Assembly (NCBI GenBank): GCA_002789915.1
Contig: PFUD01000159.1
Coordinates: 789-62,365, forward strand
Reading direction: 5' to 3'
DNA length: 61,577 bases
Source of the DNA: Comamonadaceae bacterium CG_4_9_14_3_um_filter_60_33
GTDB lineage: Bacteria; Pseudomonadota; Gammaproteobacteria; Burkholderiales; Burkholderiaceae_C
In this document: piece after piece, positions 14,449-24,700 of the stretch
Layout of the letters: each line of letters opens with the position of its first letter
Position numbering within the stretch: the first letter of the stretch is position 1
The notes under the pieces: model-generated
What the model was told of the DNA's origin: nothing
Database searches by the model: none
Seen by the model: only the letters and a program-made list of their open reading frames with translations
Position numbers and translations under genes: made by a program

Positions 14449-14511
14449 AGAAGTGAACGACAACGGCTGCGCATCTTTTTGTGCAGGGCTCAAAAATTCA
14501 AGAAAGTGACC

Positions 14512-14757
14512 ATGAACGCTGACCAAATCAAACAACTCATTGCTGCCGGCCTGGCCTGTGACCACATCACGCTGGAGGGCGATGGGCGCCACTGGTATGC
14601 CGTTGTCGTCTCGGCAGCTTTCGAGGGCAAGCGCGCTATTGCGCGCCACCAGCAGGTCTATGCCACACTGGGCGACAGGATGAAAAACGATGAAATTCAC
14701 GCCCTGTCGATCAAGGCCTTTACACCTGCCGAATGGGCAGCACAGCCGGCGGCCTGA
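14512..14757 (+). CDS. BolA family protein
   Basis: The ATG at 14512 gives 81 residues with HITLEGDGRHWYAVVVS and the class II KH-like region RAIARHQQVYATLGDRM ending in DEIHALSIKAFTP. It resembles IbaG/YrbA, the small BolA protein commonly encoded upstream of murA and thought to work with monothiol glutaredoxins in iron-sulfur handling. The murA start follows the stop after 3 bp. Confidence 0.9.
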   Translation: MNADQIKQLIAAGLACDHITLEGDGRHWYAVVVSAAFEGKRAIARHQQVYATLGDRMKNDEIHALSIKAFTPAEWAAQPAA

Positions 14758-14760
14758 CGT

Positions 14761-16038
14761 ATGGACAAATTACTGATTCGCGGTGGCCGTCAGCTTTTCG
14801 GCACGGTCACCATCTCGGGCGCGAAGAATGCCGCTTTGCCCGAGCTTTGCGCCACGCTGTTGACCCCCGAGCCGGTCACGCTGGTCAACGTGCCGCGGTT
14901 GCAGGATGTGGCGACCATGCGCAAGTTGCTCGCCCATATGGGGGTGCAGAGCCAGACCCACGGCGAGCGTGGTGGCATGAGCTTCTCTGCCGCAGGGCCC
15001 ATCACACCCGTGGCTCCTTACGAGTTGGTCAAAACCATGCGCGCCTCGGTGCTGGTGCTGGGGCCATTGCTGGCGCGCTTCGGGCACGCCCGCGTGTCGC
15101 TGCCCGGGGGCTGTGCCATTGGCTCGCGCCCGGTCGATCAGCACATCAAGGGCCTCACCGCCATGGGCGCCGAGATTGCCGTGGAACACGGTTACATGGT
15201 GGCGACGCTGGCCGCAGGGCGCACGCGGCTCAAGGGAGCGCGCATTGCGACTGACATGGTGACGGTTACCGGCACTGAAAACTTTTTGATGGCTGCAGCC
15301 CTGGCCGAGGGTGAAACCATTCTGGAAAACGCCGCCCAGGAGCCCGAAATCCCCGACCTGGCTGAAATGCTCATCCAGATGGGCGCCCGCATCGAAGGCC
15401 ATGGTACCAGCCGCATCCGCATTCAGGGCGTTGAGCAATTGCATGGCTGCACACACCAGGTGGCGGCCGATCGGATTGAGGCCGGCACCTTTTTATGTGC
15501 CGTGGCCGCTGCCGGTGGTGACGTGGTGGCGCAGCATGGTTGCATCGAACATTTGCAGGCGGTGGTTGAGAAATTGCGCGACGCCGGCGTGAACGTGACC
15601 AAAGTGGCCGACGGCATCCGGGTGCAGTCCATGGGTGCCGGTCAGCTCAAGGCGCAAAGCTTTCGTACCACCGAATACCCCGGTTTCCCGACCGACATGC
15701 AAGCCCAGTTCATGGCGCTCAATGCAGTGGCGCAGGGTACCGCGCTGGTGACCGAGACCATCTTTGAGAACCGTTTCATGCACGTCAACGAACTGGTACG
15801 CCTGGGCGCCAACATCCAGATTGATGGCAAAGTAGCCATGGTCGAAGGGGTACGCGCGTTGTCGGGTGCGACCGTCATGGCCACCGACCTGCGTGCCTCG
15901 GCCAGCCTGGTGATTGCCGGTTTGGTGGCCGAGGGCGAAACCGTGGTGGACCGCATTTACCACCTCGATCGCGGCTACGATCAGATGGAAGCCAAGCTGC
16001 GCGCGCTTGGCGCCGATATTGAAAGAATCAAATCATGA
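14761..16038 (+). CDS. murA: UDP-N-acetylglucosamine 1-carboxyvinyltransferase
   Basis: The 425-residue enzyme begins [20 protein letters not shown] with the conserved SGAKNAALP motif (Lys22, Asn23). The catalytic Cys118 is visible in [18 protein letters not shown]; this is the fosfomycin-sensitive form of the active site. It commits UDP-GlcNAc to peptidoglycan by enolpyruvyl transfer from PEP. It overlaps hisG by 4 bp. Confidence 0.97.
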   Translation: MDKLLIRGGRQLFGTVTISGAKNAALPELCATLLTPEPVTLVNVPRLQDVATMRKLLAHMGVQSQTHGERGGMSFSAAGPITPVAPYELVKTMRASVLVLGPLLARFGHARVSLPGGCAIGSRPVDQHIKGLTAMGAEIAVEHGYMVATLAAGRTRLKGARIATDMVTVTGTENFLMAAALAEGETILENAAQEPEIPDLAEMLIQMGARIEGHGTSRIRIQGVEQLHGCTHQVAADRIEAGTFLCAVAAAGGDVVAQHGCIEHLQAVVEKLRDAGVNVTKVADGIRVQSMGAGQLKAQSFRTTEYPGFPTDMQAQFMALNAVAQGTALVTETIFENRFMHVNELVRLGANIQIDGKVAMVEGVRALSGATVMATDLRASASLVIAGLVAEGETVVDRIYHLDRGYDQMEAKLRALGADIERIKS

Positions 16039-16673
16039 TTACCCTGGCCCTGTCCAAAGGACGCATTTTTGAAGAGACCCTGCCGCTGCTCAAGGCCGCA
16101 GGTATCGAGGTGCTGGAAGACCCGGAAACCTCGCGCAAGCTCATTCTGACGACGAATCAGCCCAACGTGCGCGTTCTGGTGGTGCGCGCCACAGACGTGC
16201 CGACCTACGTGCAGTATGGCGGCGCTGACCTGGGCATCACCGGACGCGACACGCTGCTGGAGCACGGCAGCGACGGACTTTACCAGCCGCTGGACTTGCA
16301 AATTGCAAAGTGCCGCATCAGCGTAGCGGTGCGCTCGGACTTTGACTACGCCACGGCTGTGAAAAAAGGCTCGCGCCTGACCGTGGCCACTAAATATGTG
16401 GCAATTTCGCGCGACTTTTTTGCCGCCAAGGGCGTGCACGTCGATTTGATCAAGCTCTACGGCAGCATGGAGCTGGCACCACTGGTAGGCATGGCCGATG
16501 CTATCGTCGACCTGGTCTCCACCGGCAACACGCTCAAGGCCAATCAACTGGTCGAGGTCGAGCGCATCATGGACATCAGCTCGCGCCTGGTGGTGAACCA
16601 GGCCGCGCTCAAGCTCAAGCAGGCCCCAATCCGCAAGATCATCGATGCCTTTGCAGCGGCCATTGGCCAATAG
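16035..16673 (+). CDS. hisG: ATP phosphoribosyltransferase, short form
   Basis: The 212-residue product starts [19 protein letters not shown] and contains [15 protein letters not shown] and the PRPP-binding segment [17 protein letters not shown]. It catalyses the first step of histidine synthesis. The length shows that the C-terminal regulatory domain is absent, so by family knowledge it should need HisZ, which is not in this window. It overlaps murA by 4 bp. The next biosynthetic gene, hisD, is separated by a toxin-antitoxin pair. Confidence 0.95.
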   Translation: MITLALSKGRIFEETLPLLKAAGIEVLEDPETSRKLILTTNQPNVRVLVVRATDVPTYVQYGGADLGITGRDTLLEHGSDGLYQPLDLQIAKCRISVAVRSDFDYATAVKKGSRLTVATKYVAISRDFFAAKGVHVDLIKLYGSMELAPLVGMADAIVDLVSTGNTLKANQLVEVERIMDISSRLVVNQAALKLKQAPIRKIIDAFAAAIGQ

Positions 16674-16694
16674 ATGACCTTCAGCGCTATAAAG

Positions 16695-16714
16695 TGGTAT
16701 TGAATACAATACCA
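16695..16714. promoter_or_regulatory. Palindromic operator of the hisG-hisD toxin-antitoxin pair
   Basis: TGGTATTG, AATA, CAATACCA form a perfect 8-bp palindrome ending 2 bp before the toxin ATG. Type II modules are normally autorepressed by the antitoxin complex binding such a site; here it would also block ribosome loading or the start region. Confidence 0.7.
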
Positions 16715-16716
16715 TA

Positions 16717-17133
16717 ATGAAACCAAATATTGTTCTTGATACCAATGTGCTGGTCACGGCGCTGAGGTCGGCAAGAGGGGCTTCGTATCGATTGTTGTCG
16801 ATGCTTGACCAAGACCGATTTTTATTGCATGTTTCTGCACCGCTGGTGGCCGAGTACGAGTCTGTGCTCAAGCGCGGTTTGTTGGCACTGTCAGAGCAAC
16901 AGATTGATGATGTGGTGGATTACATTTGTGCACTTGCCAAACCACACAAAATTTACTATTTGTGGCGCCCCATGCTGAAAGATCCAGGCGATGATTTCGT
17001 TCTTGAATTGGCGATCAAAGCACATGCTCAAATCGTGACCTGGAACGTGGCTGATTTCAATAAGGCCAGGTCATTTGGCGTCGTGGTGCAAACCCCGCGT
17101 GAATTTTTGAATTTGTTGGAGAAATCACAATGA
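16717..17133 (+). CDS. PIN-domain toxin, COG1569-type
   Basis: The 138-residue protein starts IVLDTNVLVTALRS, with the first PIN acidic residue, and continues VAEYESVLKRG and LKDPGDDFVLELAI, followed by VTWNVADF: the acidic quartet expected of a PIN ribonuclease is present. It belongs to the putative toxin-antitoxin PIN family TIGR00305/COG1569. It precedes its antitoxin and overlaps it by 4 bp. Codon use is less GC-rich than murA or hisD, consistent with acquisition by transfer. Confidence 0.85.
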   Translation: MKPNIVLDTNVLVTALRSARGASYRLLSMLDQDRFLLHVSAPLVAEYESVLKRGLLALSEQQIDDVVDYICALAKPHKIYYLWRPMLKDPGDDFVLELAIKAHAQIVTWNVADFNKARSFGVVVQTPREFLNLLEKSQ

Positions 17134-17363
17134 GTGCCTTGAGTATCCGGTTACCAGATTCCCTGCACAAAATGGCCCAGGCGATTGCACGTCAGGATCA
17201 GGTGTCGTTGAATCAATTTGTGGCCTCTGCCGTGGCAGAAAAAGTGTCTGCCCTGGCCACCGAACAGTACCTCAATGAACGTGCATCCCGGGCTACGGTG
17301 GAAAAATTCAAGACGGCCTTGGCGCAGGTTCCTGATGTTGAAGCACCAGCATTTGATCGGTGA
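17130..17363 (+). CDS. Ribbon-helix-helix antitoxin
   Basis: A 77-residue protein with the N-terminal [17 protein letters not shown] strand and helix, then [18 protein letters not shown], typical of CopG/HicB-like ribbon-helix-helix antitoxins. The C-terminal segment would bind and neutralise the PIN toxin. The stop lies 4 bp before the hisD ATG, so hisD translation probably depends on this transcript. Confidence 0.85.
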   Translation: MSALSIRLPDSLHKMAQAIARQDQVSLNQFVASAVAEKVSALATEQYLNERASRATVEKFKTALAQVPDVEAPAFDR

Positions 17364-17367
17364 AATC

Positions 17368-18717
17368 ATGAATTTCACCGCCAACCCCGTTCGTCTTTCA
17401 ACCGCCAGCAGCAGCTTCGAGGCTGACTTCAAGGCGCGCCTGCACTGGTCGGCTGATACCGATGCCGGCATCGAGCAGCGCGTGGCTGACATCCTGGCCG
17501 ATGTGCAAACGCGCGGTGATGCCGCCGTGCTCGACTACACCGCGCGTTTTGACGGCTTGCAAGCGGGCGCCATGACAGAACTGGAACTCACCCAGACTGA
17601 GCTCAAGGTGGCCTTCGATGGCTTGCCAGCGGACCAGCGCGAAGCCCTGCAAGCTGCTGCCGCGCGCGTGCGCAGCTACCACGAGGCGCAGCGCAAAGCC
17701 AGCGGCGAGAGCTGGAGCTACCGCGACGAAGATGGCACCTTGTTGGGGCAGAAAGTGACGCCGTTGGACCGGGTGGGCATTTATGTGCCCGGCGGCAAGG
17801 CGGCGTACCCCAGCAGCGTGCTGATGAACGCCATTCCGGCGCATGTGGCCGGCGTCGGTGAAATCATCATGGTGGTGCCCACGCCAGCGCGTGACAAAAA
17901 CTCGGCATCCGCCTCGCGTGGCGAAAAAAACATGCTGGTGCTGGCCGCTGCCTACGTGGCCGGTGTCACGCGCGCTTTCACCGTGGGCGGTGCCCAGGCA
18001 GTGGCGGCGCTGGCCTATGGCACTGGGACGATCCCCAAGGTGGACAAGATCACCGGCCCTGGCAACGCCTTTGTTGCCGCTGCCAAACGCCGTGTGTTTG
18101 GCACGGTCGGCATCGACATGATCGCCGGCCCGAGCGAAATCCTGGTGCTGGCTGATGGCAGCACGCCACCCGACTGGGTGGCCATGGATTTGTTCAGCCA
18201 GGCCGAGCACGATGAGCTGGCGCAAAGCATTTTGCTGTGCCCCGTTGCAGCCTACATCGACCAGGTGCAGGCCAGCATCAACCAACTGCTGCCCGAGATG
18301 CCGCGGCGCGAGATTATTGCCAAGTCGCTCAACGGCCGTGGTGCCTTGATTTTGACCCGCAGTATGGAAGAAGCCTGCGACATCAGCAACCGGATTGCGC
18401 CGGAACACCTGGAGGTGTCAAGCCGCGACCCGCACCGCTGGGAGCCGCTGCTCAAGCACGCCGGCGCCATTTTTCTGGGCGCTTACACCAGCGAGAGCCT
18501 GGGCGACTACTGCGCCGGCCCCAACCACGTGCTGCCGACCAGCGGCACGGCGCGTTTTTCATCCCCGCTGGGGGTTTATGACTTCCAGAAGCGCAGCAGC
18601 CTGATCGAAGTCAGCGAAGCCGGTGCCCAGACGCTGGGCCGGATTGCCTCGGTGCTGGCGCATGGCGAGGGCCTGCAAGCCCATGCCAGGGCGGCAGAGA
18701 TGCGCTTGAAAAGCTAA
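17368..18717 (+). CDS. hisD: Histidinol dehydrogenase
   Basis: I chose the ATG at 17368; the open frame extends upstream into the antitoxin gene but the extension is out of family. The 449-residue product has [17 protein letters not shown], the signature around [12 protein letters not shown] and [10 protein letters not shown], and the catalytic Glu-His pair in RIAPEHLEV. It performs the last two steps of histidine synthesis with Zn and NAD. No other his gene follows, unlike the usual hisGDCB order in relatives. Confidence 0.96.
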   Translation: MNFTANPVRLSTASSSFEADFKARLHWSADTDAGIEQRVADILADVQTRGDAAVLDYTARFDGLQAGAMTELELTQTELKVAFDGLPADQREALQAAAARVRSYHEAQRKASGESWSYRDEDGTLLGQKVTPLDRVGIYVPGGKAAYPSSVLMNAIPAHVAGVGEIIMVVPTPARDKNSASASRGEKNMLVLAAAYVAGVTRAFTVGGAQAVAALAYGTGTIPKVDKITGPGNAFVAAAKRRVFGTVGIDMIAGPSEILVLADGSTPPDWVAMDLFSQAEHDELAQSILLCPVAAYIDQVQASINQLLPEMPRREIIAKSLNGRGALILTRSMEEACDISNRIAPEHLEVSSRDPHRWEPLLKHAGAIFLGAYTSESLGDYCAGPNHVLPTSGTARFSSPLGVYDFQKRSSLIEVSEAGAQTLGRIASVLAHGEGLQAHARAAEMRLKS

Positions 18718-18773
18718 CACGGCCTTGACGGCCTGAGTTCTTTCTCATTCTTCAACTTTACTACCTGACCACC

Positions 18774-19121
18774 ATGTCCAATTTACCTGCCTGCCCCCAA
18801 TGCACCCTTGAAAACACCTACCCTGACGGTGAGAACTACATCTGTCCGGACTGCGGCTTCGAGTGGCCCCGCGTGGCGGCTGCTGAAGGCGGCGAGGAGG
18901 CCGGCGGCCCGGTCAAGGACGCCAACGGCAACCCGCTTGCCGATGGCGACACCGTCATCCTGATCAAGGACCTCAAAGTCAAGGGTTCGTCCATCGTGCT
19001 CAAAAAAGGCACCAAGATCAAGGGCATCCGCCTGCCCCAGGGTGCTGGCGACCACGAGGTGGACTGCAAGACCGACCAGGGCGCGTTCATGCTCAAGGCC
19101 GAGTTCATGAAAAAAGCCTGA
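18774..19121 (+). CDS. YjdM/PhnA-like zinc-ribbon protein
   Basis: The 115-residue protein has an N-terminal zinc ribbon with CPQC (Cys8, Cys11) and CPDC, then the PhnA C-terminal domain DANGNPLADGDTVILIKDL and VLKKGTKIKGIRL. The family was named from the alkylphosphonate operon but is not needed for phosphonate use, and its role is unclear. A 56-bp gap separates it from hisD. Confidence 0.9.
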   Translation: MSNLPACPQCTLENTYPDGENYICPDCGFEWPRVAAAEGGEEAGGPVKDANGNPLADGDTVILIKDLKVKGSSIVLKKGTKIKGIRLPQGAGDHEVDCKTDQGAFMLKAEFMKKA

Positions 19122-19140
19122 GCCGCCAGCCAGACTCACC

Positions 19141-19986
19141 ATGGCCAACTGTTCCCGCTTCTGGGCCGACTTGACGACGGCCGACTTCACGCGCCTGCGC
19201 ACCAGCGGCGTGGCCGCGCGCACCATCGCCGTGTTGCCGGTGGCAGCCACCGAGCAGCATGGGCCGCATCTGCCGCTCAGTGTCGATGCGGTGCTGGTCG
19301 ATGGCGTCGTGGCCGCTGCGCTGGCGCACCTGCCCACTGAATTGCCAGCGCTGTTTTTGCCCACCCAGATGATTGGCCTGAGCCCGGAGCATGCCCGCTT
19401 TCCCGGCACGCTGACCCTCAAGAACGAGACTATTTTGCGGCTTTGGACCGACATCGCCGAATCGGTGGCGGCGGCTGGCATCAGCAAGCTGGTGCTGTTC
19501 AATGGCCACGGCGGCAACGTCAGCGTGATGGATTTAGTGGCACGCGACCTGCGCGCCCGGCTTGACATGCTGGTCTATAGCGTGAGCTGGTTCAATTTGC
19601 CATTGACCGACGAGCGCGGCCAGGATGTCAACGCCTTGTTCAGTTCGGAAGAGCACCGCTTTGGCATTCACGGTGGTGACATCGAAACCTCGATGATGCT
19701 GGCGCTGGACCCCGCCCGCGTGGACCTGCGCCAGGCACGAAACTTTGCCTCCAAGGCGCAGGCGCGTGCAATACAGTTCGACATCCTGGGCAACGGCAAG
19801 AGCGCCAAACTGGCCTGGCAAACGCAAGACTACAACGCCGCAGGTGCAGTGGGCAATGCGGCCAACGCCACGGCAGAAAAGGGCCACGCTGTGGTCAACG
19901 CCGCTGGCCGGGCGCTGGCACGGCTGCTCGCCGAAATTGACCGCTTGCCGCCCGACACGCTGGTGGCGAACCCCAACCTGCCCTGA
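19141..19986 (+). CDS. Creatininase family amidohydrolase
   Basis: The 281-residue protein shows the metal-binding pattern of the creatininase/MftE superfamily: ATEQHGPHLPLSVDA near residues 37-51, FNGHGGN near residue 120 and FGIHGGDIETSMML near residue 178. Members hydrolyse cyclic or linear amides such as creatinine or formamidopyrimidine. The substrate here cannot be assigned. It starts 19 bp after the YjdM-like gene and is likely co-transcribed. Confidence 0.85.
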   Translation: MANCSRFWADLTTADFTRLRTSGVAARTIAVLPVAATEQHGPHLPLSVDAVLVDGVVAAALAHLPTELPALFLPTQMIGLSPEHARFPGTLTLKNETILRLWTDIAESVAAAGISKLVLFNGHGGNVSVMDLVARDLRARLDMLVYSVSWFNLPLTDERGQDVNALFSSEEHRFGIHGGDIETSMMLALDPARVDLRQARNFASKAQARAIQFDILGNGKSAKLAWQTQDYNAAGAVGNAANATAEKGHAVVNAAGRALARLLAEIDRLPPDTLVANPNLP

Positions 19987-20022
19987 GCCATGCCTCTGTC
20001 AGCGCCGGGCTGAGCTCTGCCG

Positions 20023-20916
20023 ATGAACCCTTATGACCTGTTTGCCCTGGGCGCGGCCGCCTGCTGGGCGCTGGGCAGCGTGATGTCGGTCACGCCGTCG
20101 CGCCATCTGGGCGCTTTTGCCTTTACGCGCTGGCGCATGGCCATGGTGGCTGTGATGCTGTGGACGGTGGTGGCGGTGCAGGGCAGTTGGCACAGCTTTA
20201 ACGGTCACGCCTGGGGCGTCATGGGAGTCAGTGGCCTGATCGGCATCTTTATTGGTGACACCGCGTTGTTTTCAGCCATCAACCGGCTCGGGCCGCGCCG
20301 TGCCGGGGTGCTGTTTGCCACCCACGCCGCGTTCAGTGCAGCCTTGGGCTTCACTCTGCTGGACGAGCGCATGAGCATTCAAGCCCTGCTGGGCGGGGTG
20401 CTGACCTTGGCCGGGGTGATGCTGGCCATTGTGTTGGGCCGCCACAAGGATGAAACCCATGCCTGGGAAGCCAACCATGGCCAAGTGGGCGTGGGTGTGG
20501 CGCTGGCGCTGCTGGCGGCGCTGTGCCAGGCGGTGGGCTCGCTGATTGCCAAGCCGGTGATGGCGCAGCAGGTGGACCCAATCATGGCTTCGGCGGTGCG
20601 CGTCAGTGTGGCCACCGCCGCTCATGGGGTGCTGTTGCTGGCCGGTTTTATGGCGGCGCGTGCCCATCAGGCCCCTACGGCGCGGGTGCTGGCGCAAACC
20701 GGTCTCAACGGCTTCATCGCCATGGGCATTGGCATGACGCTGGTGCTGCTGGCGCTGGAACAAGGCGACGTCGGCATGGTCGCCATTTTGTCGTCGGTGT
20801 CGCCCATTTTGGTGTTGCCGCTGCTTTGGTTGCAACTCAAGCGCGCCCCGGCGCCGGGTGCCTGGCTGGGCGCTATTCTCACCGTGGTCGGCACGGCGCT
20901 GATTCTGTGGCGCTGA
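20023..20916 (+). CDS. DMT superfamily transporter (EamA type)
   Basis: A 297-residue protein with about ten hydrophobic segments and two EamA repeats; the first includes GDTALFSAINRLGPRRAGVLF and LDERMSIQALLGGVLTLAGV and the second ALEQGDVGMVAILSSVSPI. The family exports metabolites or takes up small solutes; substrate unknown. It is the last gene before the phasin promoter region. Confidence 0.85.
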   Translation: MNPYDLFALGAAACWALGSVMSVTPSRHLGAFAFTRWRMAMVAVMLWTVVAVQGSWHSFNGHAWGVMGVSGLIGIFIGDTALFSAINRLGPRRAGVLFATHAAFSAALGFTLLDERMSIQALLGGVLTLAGVMLAIVLGRHKDETHAWEANHGQVGVGVALALLAALCQAVGSLIAKPVMAQQVDPIMASAVRVSVATAAHGVLLLAGFMAARAHQAPTARVLAQTGLNGFIAMGIGMTLVLLALEQGDVGMVAILSSVSPILVLPLLWLQLKRAPAPGAWLGAILTVVGTALILWR

Positions 20917-20948
20917 TCGACGCGTTAGAGCCGAAACCCTAACTTTTT

Positions 20949-20963
20949 TGCTGCACTGCAACA
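20949..20963 (+). promoter_or_regulatory. Candidate PhaR-type operator, copy 1
   Basis: TGCTGCACTGCAACA, identical to 21008-21022. It lies upstream of the -35 box of the phasin promoter. TGC/GCA-rich sites of this kind are the known targets of the PHB-sensing repressor PhaR in other bacteria; assignment to PhaR is inference. Confidence 0.6.
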
Positions 20964-20971
20964 AAAAAGCC

Positions 20972-20999
20972 TTGCGAAGCCCTGGGTTTTCCCTATAAT
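20972..20999 (+). promoter_or_regulatory. Phasin promoter
   Basis: TTGCGA (20972-20977), a 16-bp spacer and a consensus TATAAT (20994-20999) form a good sigma-70 promoter. It sits between the two identical 15-bp sites, 77 bp upstream of the phasin start. Confidence 0.75.
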
Positions 21000-21007
21000 T
21001 CAACTCA

Positions 21008-21022
21008 TGCTGCACTGCAACA
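21008..21022 (+). promoter_or_regulatory. Candidate PhaR-type operator, copy 2
   Basis: A perfect repeat of TGCTGCACTGCAACA, covering the expected transcription start region just downstream of TATAAT. A repressor bound here would block initiation. The start-to-start spacing with copy 1 is 59 bp. Confidence 0.6.
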
Positions 21023-21076
21023 TAATTGTTTGAGTCAGCTTTATGTCCCTCAACTCACCCATTAAAGGAACTCATC

Positions 21077-21622
21077 ATGTACAACATCGCCGACCAAATC
21101 ACCGCCGCCAACAAAACCAACCTCGACACCACAATGGCCCTGGCCACCAAGACCCTCGCCGGGTTCGAGAAGCTGGTTGAACTCAACATGGCTGCTGCCA
21201 AGGCCTTGACGACTGAAGCCATCGAGCACGCCAAATCCCTGCTTTCTGCCAAAGACCTGCAACAAGCCGTTGCCCTGCAAACCAGCCTGATCGCTCCGAT
21301 GGCTGAGAAGTCGGTTTCTTACGGCCGTCACGCGTATGGCATTGCTGTTGAAACCGGCGCCCAATACACCAAGGCCGCTGAAGTAAAGGCTGCCGAAGCG
21401 CAAAAGGCTTTCAGTCAAGTGATTGAAAACGTGGCCAAGAATGCACCGGCTGGCAGCGAGTCGGCTGTGGCTGTGCTCAAGAGCGCCGTGGCTTCCAGCC
21501 AAAACGCCATTGAATCAGCCCAAAGCTCGGCCAAGCAAGCTCTGTTGATGGCTGAAAGCAACATGGCTGTCGTGACTGAGCAAGCCCTGAACGCTGCCGC
21601 AACGGTTAGCAAGAAAGTCTAA
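21077..21622 (+). CDS. phaP: Phasin family protein
   Basis: The ATG at 21077 follows TTAAAGGAACTCATC. The 181-residue protein is Ala-rich and helical throughout, with ANKTNLDTTMALATKTLAGF, then FEKLVELNMAAAKALTTEAI and VALQTSLIAPMAEKSVSYGR, typical of PHB granule-coating phasins. It controls granule number and surface. Cysteines are absent. The promoter with paired operators and a terminator show it is a single-gene unit. Confidence 0.9.
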   Translation: MYNIADQITAANKTNLDTTMALATKTLAGFEKLVELNMAAAKALTTEAIEHAKSLLSAKDLQQAVALQTSLIAPMAEKSVSYGRHAYGIAVETGAQYTKAAEVKAAEAQKAFSQVIENVAKNAPAGSESAVAVLKSAVASSQNAIESAQSSAKQALLMAESNMAVVTEQALNAAATVSKKV

Positions 21623-21644
21623 ACAACTGCTTCTTTCGCGCATT

Positions 21645-21672
21645 AAAAAGGCACCTTCGGGTGCTTTTTTTT
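21645..21672 (+). terminator. Rho-independent terminator after phasin
   Basis: AAAAAGGCACC, TTCG, GGTGCTTTTTT form an extended stem with a stable TTCG tetraloop (one G-T pair) and run into T residues, 23 bp after the phasin stop. Confidence 0.9.
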
Positions 21673-21718
21673 AAGCCATAGAATGCTAAAGCATTAGAAC
21701 AATAAGCTGTTTCACATC

Positions 21719-24700
21719 GTGTTTTCCTCCGCGCTGCAACTGACGTACAACATGGCCATTCTGGTGGCCATGGTGATGACTTCGGGCTTGATCAGGCGGG
21801 GCCAAGAGGCACCGCAGCGCCAGGCGCTGTTGCAGGGCTTCTTGTTCGGGGCTGCCACTGTGGTCAACATGGCAGCGCCGATGGTGCTCGGGCCGGGGTT
21901 GATTTTTGACCCGCGCACGGTCACGCTGAGTTTGTGCGGCTTGTTTTTTGGTCCGCTGGCAGCAGGTGTGGCCGCGGTCATGGCGCTTGCGTACCGGCTG
22001 TTTTTGGGTGGCACCGGGGTCACCATGGGGGTGCTGGTGATCATTTCGGCGGCTGCATGGGGCTTGTATTTTTACCGGCGCTGGAGTCGTCCAAAGCTTG
22101 CCATCCGTTTGCGCCAATTGCTGCTGCTGAGTGTGGTGGTTCATATCACAGAGTTGTTGCTGATGGCCACTCTGCCGGCTCCGTTGGGGTGGCAGACGCT
22201 GCAGAGACTGGGTCTGCCAATCATGCTAGCCTTTCCGTTGCTGACGGTGTTGCTCGGCAAAATGCTCACCAGCCAAGACGCCATGGATGAGGCTGTGGCT
22301 GCCTTGCGCAAAAGCGAGCACCTGCACAGCAGCATTCTGCAAACCGCCATGGACGGCTTTTGGCTGACAAATCTACAAGGGCGCTTGCTCAAAGTTAACC
22401 AAGCCTATGCGCGCCTGAGCGGTTATACCGAGGCTGAATTATTGGGCATGCGCATCAGCCAGCTCGAAGCAAGGGAGTCTGATGCGCTGAGTCTTGCGCA
22501 CATCCAGAGAATCGTGGCAACGGGCTCGGATCGGTTTGAAACGCAGCACCGCGCCAAAGACGGCACGGTGATTGATGTGGAGGTTAGTGTTCAGCATCAT
22601 GCGGTTGAAGCGGAGCAACTGGTTGTTTTTTTGCGCGACATCACCGAGCGCAAGCGGGCAGAGCATGCCCTCAGGGAAGCCAAGGCGTTGACCGAGGCCA
22701 TTGTGGAAAACGCACCGCTGACGATTTTCCTCAAGGATGCGCGCAGTTTGCGCTTTGTACTGTTGAACCGTGCGGGCGAAGACTTGTTTGGCTATGACCG
22801 CAACGACCTGCTAGGCAAGAGTGATCTCGACCTTTTTCCACCTGGACAAGCTCATGACTTCATGCGCAAAGACCGCGAGGTTCTGGAGGGCAGCATGGAG
22901 GCGCAAGACACCCCGCTGGAGCCTGTGCAGACGGTCCGCAAAGGACAGCGTTTTTTGCACACCCGCAAGGTGGGCCTGCGTGGCGGTGATGGGCAAATGA
23001 AATACCTGCTGGGTATTTCCGAAGACATCACTGAGAGCAAAAAGGACCAGGAGAGATTGCTGTTGACGGCCAATGTCTTCACCCACGCCCGCGAGGGAAT
23101 TCTCATCACCGATGCGGCCGGAATCATCGTTGATGTCAATGAATCATTCAGTCGCATCACCGGCTATTCACGCGCCCAGGTGCTGGGGCAAACACCCCGT
23201 ATTTGGAGCTCAGGTCATCAAACGCCCGAGTTTTACCAAGAGATGTGGTCCACTTTGCGGCGTGATGGGCAGTGGTACGGCGAGGTCTGGAACCGGCGCC
23301 AAAATGGCGAGGTGTATGCTGAAATGCTCAACATCTCTGCCGTTTTAGACGCGCAGGGGCTGGCACAAAACTATGTAGCCCTGTTTTCAGACATTACCGC
23401 CATCAAGGAGCATGAAAAAGAACTGGAGCACATTGCCCATTACGATGTGCTCACCGGTTTGCCCAATCGGGTGCTGTTGGCTGACCGCCTGGACCAGGCC
23501 ATGACTCAAAGCGGTCGACGTAGTCAGCAACTGGCCGTGGCTTACCTTGATCTGGACGGTTTCAAGAACATCAACGACCAGCATGGTCACGCATTGGGCG
23601 ATGTACTGCTGCGCCAGGTGGCCAGCCGCATGAAGCAGTCGCTGCGCGAGGGTGACACCCTGGCCCGCATCGGCGGCGATGAATTTGTGGCCGTGTTGAT
23701 CGATCTGGATGACAGTCAGGCCGCCGTGCCCTTGTTTGAACGCTTGTTGAAAGCGGCGTCCGAGCCGGTGCACCACGACGGCTTATTGTTGCAAACATCG
23801 GCCAGCCTGGGCGTGACCTTTTACCCGCAAGCCGAGGCCCTGGAAGCTGACCAATTGTTGCGCCAGGCCGACCAGGCCATGTACCAGGCCAAGCTCTCAG
23901 GTAAAAACCGTTTTCACTTGTTTGATGCCGAGCAGGACCGCACAACACGGGGCCATTTTGAGAGTCTGGCGCGCATTCGCAACGCGCTGGCTGCCAGCGA
24001 GTTTGTGCTTTTTTACCAGCCTAAAGTCAATATGCGCAGCGGTGCCGTGATCGGTGTTGAAGCGCTGATCCGCTGGCAGCACCCTGAAAAAGGTTTGCTG
24101 GCACCTGCTCTGTTTTTGCCCGTGATCGAGGACCACGCCTTGGCGATTGAAGTCGGCGAGTGGGTCATTGACACGGCGATCAGCCAAAATGAAATTTGGC
24201 AAAGTCAGGGGCTGGATTTGCCCGTCAGTGTCAATGTGGGAGCGCGCCAGCTCCAGCAGGGAAATTTTGTGGTGCGCTTGCAGGCGTTGTTGGCCGCGCA
24301 CCCGCAGTTCCGGCCGTCGAACCTCGAAATCGAAATACTGGAAACCAGTGCGCTCAAGGACATGGCCGGCGTGTCGCAGTTGATTGAAGACTGTTACCAG
24401 ATGGGCGTGCTGTTTGCGCTGGACGACTTTGGCACCGGCTACTCGTCGTTGAGCTACCTCAAGCACTTGCGCGTCAGCATGCTCAAGATTGACCAGAGCT
24501 TTGTGCGTGACATGCTCGACGACCCCGATGATCTGGCCATTTTGCAGGGGGTGATTGGTCTGGCCGTGGCGTTCAAACGCCAGGTTATTGCCGAAGGCGT
24601 TGAGACCTCAGCGCACGCCAACATGCTGCTGCAACTGGGCTGCGAACTGGGTCAGGGTTATGGCATTGCCCGGCCCATGCCTGCCGCCGAGGTGCCGCAA

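Noticed and set aside
18718-18745. Possible terminator after hisD (GGCC-TTGAC-GGCC)
   Set aside because: Only four base pairs and no clean T run; too weak to call.
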